Of a DNA stretch of 64,000 nucleotides, positions 62,746-64,000 are shown piece by piece (position 1 is the first letter of the stretch; each line of letters starts with the position of its first letter). The stretch covers positions 119,164 through 183,163 of the forward strand of contig NZ_JAAIYA010000015.1 in NCBI RefSeq assembly GCF_010894405.1, given 5' to 3'. Both the position numbers and the translations under genes were made by a program. The DNA is from Pyxidicoccus caerfyrddinensis (GTDB taxonomy: Bacteria > Myxococcota > Myxococcia > Myxococcales > Myxococcaceae). The notes under the pieces were generated by a model. It was not told where the DNA came from, made no database searches, and saw only the letters and a list, made by a program, of their open reading frames with translations.

Positions 62746-63750
62746 TTACGCCCGCGCGGCGAGGTGCCGCCGGCCCTGGACGAGCTTCACGGCGTAGAGG
62801 ACGGCGAGGAGGACGAGGCACGTCGCGCCCACCGTGAGGTAGCGGTGGATGAGGTCTCCCTCAGGCCAGCCGTGGTCCTCCACGAGGCGGTACGCGTCGC
62901 TCGGGCCCGAGCCCTCGTTCTGGCCGAAGGGGATTTCGGCGAAGTCCCCGCGGGCGCGCCACCACGTGATGAAGCCGTCCATGAAGCTGGCGCCGCCGAT
63001 GACGGCGAAGCCCCACCGGAGGCCGTGCTCGTGGACGTAGCTGCCGGGGCGCGCGTACATCGTGGCCATCAGCGCGCTGCCCAGCACCATCATCCCCGCA
63101 TCGCCGTTGAAGAGGATGAGCATCAGCGCCGTCGGCTCGGACAGGAACAGCGTTCCGATGAGCTGGGTGAGGAGGATTCCTCCGGCCGTGTAGACCTGCC
63201 ACATGCGGCGCTGCTTCCAGGCCCACCAGGTCCAGTACCCGAGCCCCGCGGCCGCCAGCGCCGCGAGGAAATACGAGCGCCCGAGGTTGAGTGTCTTCCA
63301 CAGCGTGGGGATGGACACGTAGCCACACAGCCAGCCGGTGATGGCGTGGCCCAGCTCATGGACCGGCATGGTGAAGATGCGGACGAGGAACCCGCTGCCC
63401 CCGGATGCGGCCAGGTACGAAACGAGGAGCACCACGGGGAGGGTCCACGTGTGGATTTTCAGCTCCCACGCGGAGGCCTCGGCATCGGCGTCCAGGTCGG
63501 GCGTCGCCTCGGGGAGGACGTCCGAGCGCAGCTCCCCGGGCCGCACCAGCCACGCCGGGTCTATGAGGGGCGGCTCCTCCGGCGCGAGCACCGCGGCGGT
63601 GGCAGGGGCGGCGGCCTCCTTCGTGGCGGCGTCACGCGCGGCCCGTGCATCCGCCTTGGCGTAGATGACGCCGCAGCGCGGGCACTCCGGCCCCAGGGCG
63701 CGCGGCGCATGACAGCGGGGACAGGAAGGGGAGGAGTCCACGGTGCCCAT
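62746..63750 (-). CDS. Zinc-ribbon membrane protein with HELGH metalloprotease motif
   Basis: Protein of 334 residues. The N-terminus has a zinc ribbon (CPRCHAP...CPRCGVIY), then about 60 charged or Ala-rich residues. About six hydrophobic helices follow. The first after the linker is followed by MPVHELGHAITGW, an HExxH motif as in M50 site-2-type intramembrane proteases. The second M50 motif (NxxPxxxxDG) is not evident; LILFNGDAGMM is a possible ligand region. Protease activity is therefore possible but not shown. Transcription is probably from its own promoter, divergent from the methyltransferase-like gene. Confidence 0.75.
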   Translation of the reverse strand: MGTVDSSPSCPRCHAPRALGPECPRCGVIYAKADARAARDAATKEAAAPATAAVLAPEEPPLIDPAWLVRPGELRSDVLPEATPDLDADAEASAWELKIHTWTLPVVLLVSYLAASGGSGFLVRIFTMPVHELGHAITGWLCGYVSIPTLWKTLNLGRSYFLAALAAAGLGYWTWWAWKQRRMWQVYTAGGILLTQLIGTLFLSEPTALMLILFNGDAGMMVLGSALMATMYARPGSYVHEHGLRWGFAVIGGASFMDGFITWWRARGDFAEIPFGQNEGSGPSDAYRLVEDHGWPEGDLIHRYLTVGATCLVLLAVLYAVKLVQGRRHLAARA

Positions 63751-63818
63751 GAGCCTAAGCGGTCCCGTCCGTGGGAGAAAACCCGGGCGGGCCTTGACGC
63801 GCGGGCGCCACTCGCCGC

Positions 63819-64000
63819 ATGAGCGAGGCCATGTCGTCGCTGGATACCCAGACGCGCGGACGGACCTCGCGCGGCCGCCTGCGCGCGCTGGACGCGTACC
63901 TGTGCCACGCCGAGCGCGAGCTGCTCTCCCGCCGCGACGGACCGTGGGCGCGCGCCGTCTTCGTCGACGTGGGCTTCGGCGAACACCCGTGGACGACGCT
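63819..64000 (+). CDS. Start of a probable class I methyltransferase (partial)
   Basis: Only about 60 residues are in the window, starting MSEAMSSLDTQTRG, with no strong ribosome site. FVDVGFGEHPWTT at the end looks like the glycine-rich SAM-binding loop of a class I methyltransferase. The substrate cannot be judged. It is divergent from the HELGH membrane protein gene, about 70 bp away. Confidence 0.5.
   Translation, partial: MSEAMSSLDTQTRGRTSRGRLRALDAYLCHAERELLSRRDGPWARAVFVDVGFGEHPWTT

Overview
The window is about 70% GC and very gene-dense. It carries hallmark myxobacterial genes: a DUF2378/TIGR02265 paralogue, a large modular NRPS/PKS locus, a Hanks-type kinase with a long C-terminal helical-repeat region, and several lipoproteins with low-complexity linkers. 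I read it as chromosomal DNA from a member of the Myxococcaceae or a close relative (Myxococcus, Corallococcus, Pyxidicoccus type). This rests on gene content and codon bias, not on a database match.

Region 1 (1-31403, all minus strand) is a lipopeptide-polyketide assembly line that runs off the left edge. In biosynthetic order the proteins are: FAAL-ACP-C-A-T (25938-31403), KS-AT-KR-ACP (21181-25881), KS-AT-KR-ACP (16485-21143), KS-AT-KR-ACP-carrier-like-sulfotransferase (10497-16439), and an NRPS with C-A-T-C-A-T-C-A-T-C... (10494 to beyond 1). The genes are separated by 2 to 56 bp and look like one operon. The expected product is a fatty acid joined to one building block, extended by up to three malonyl units and then by at least three amino acids. 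Unusual features are a CurM/Ols-type sulfotransferase placed in mid-line rather than at the end, a KS whose active-site Cys is Ser, a first adenylation domain lacking the Asp that normally binds the substrate amine, and two degenerate ketoreductases. The only intact KR sits directly before the sulfotransferase, which would need a beta-hydroxyl. No thioesterase, phosphopantetheinyl transferase or exporter is visible; these may lie left of the window.

Region 2 (31404-42686) holds mostly single genes on both strands: a DUF2383 protein, a Cys-cluster protein, a DUF2378 protein, two membrane proteins (one DUF2079), a stand-alone HxxxDG acyltransferase-like protein, a predicted diiron 'metal-dependent hydrolase', a secreted zinc phospholipase C-like protein and a Tat-exported NAD-dependent epimerase-like protein.

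Region 3 (42687-50161) contains a MocR-type regulator translationally coupled to a Ser/Thr kinase, and two lipoproteins, one of which carries FN3 and DNRLRE domains.

Region 4 (50162-64000) holds housekeeping and envelope genes: purL, msrB, a CBS-domain protein, a collagen-like lipoprotein, an OPT-family transporter, an editing-domainless threonyl-tRNA synthetase, an MBL-fold protein, a small lipoprotein, a zinc-ribbon HELGH membrane protein and the start of a probable methyltransferase. Upstream of the synthetase is a previously unannotated 47-residue leader peptide with seven Thr codons in eight, followed by a strong hairpin. It looks like a threonine attenuator. I saw no rRNA, tRNA, CRISPR array, IS element or phage gene.
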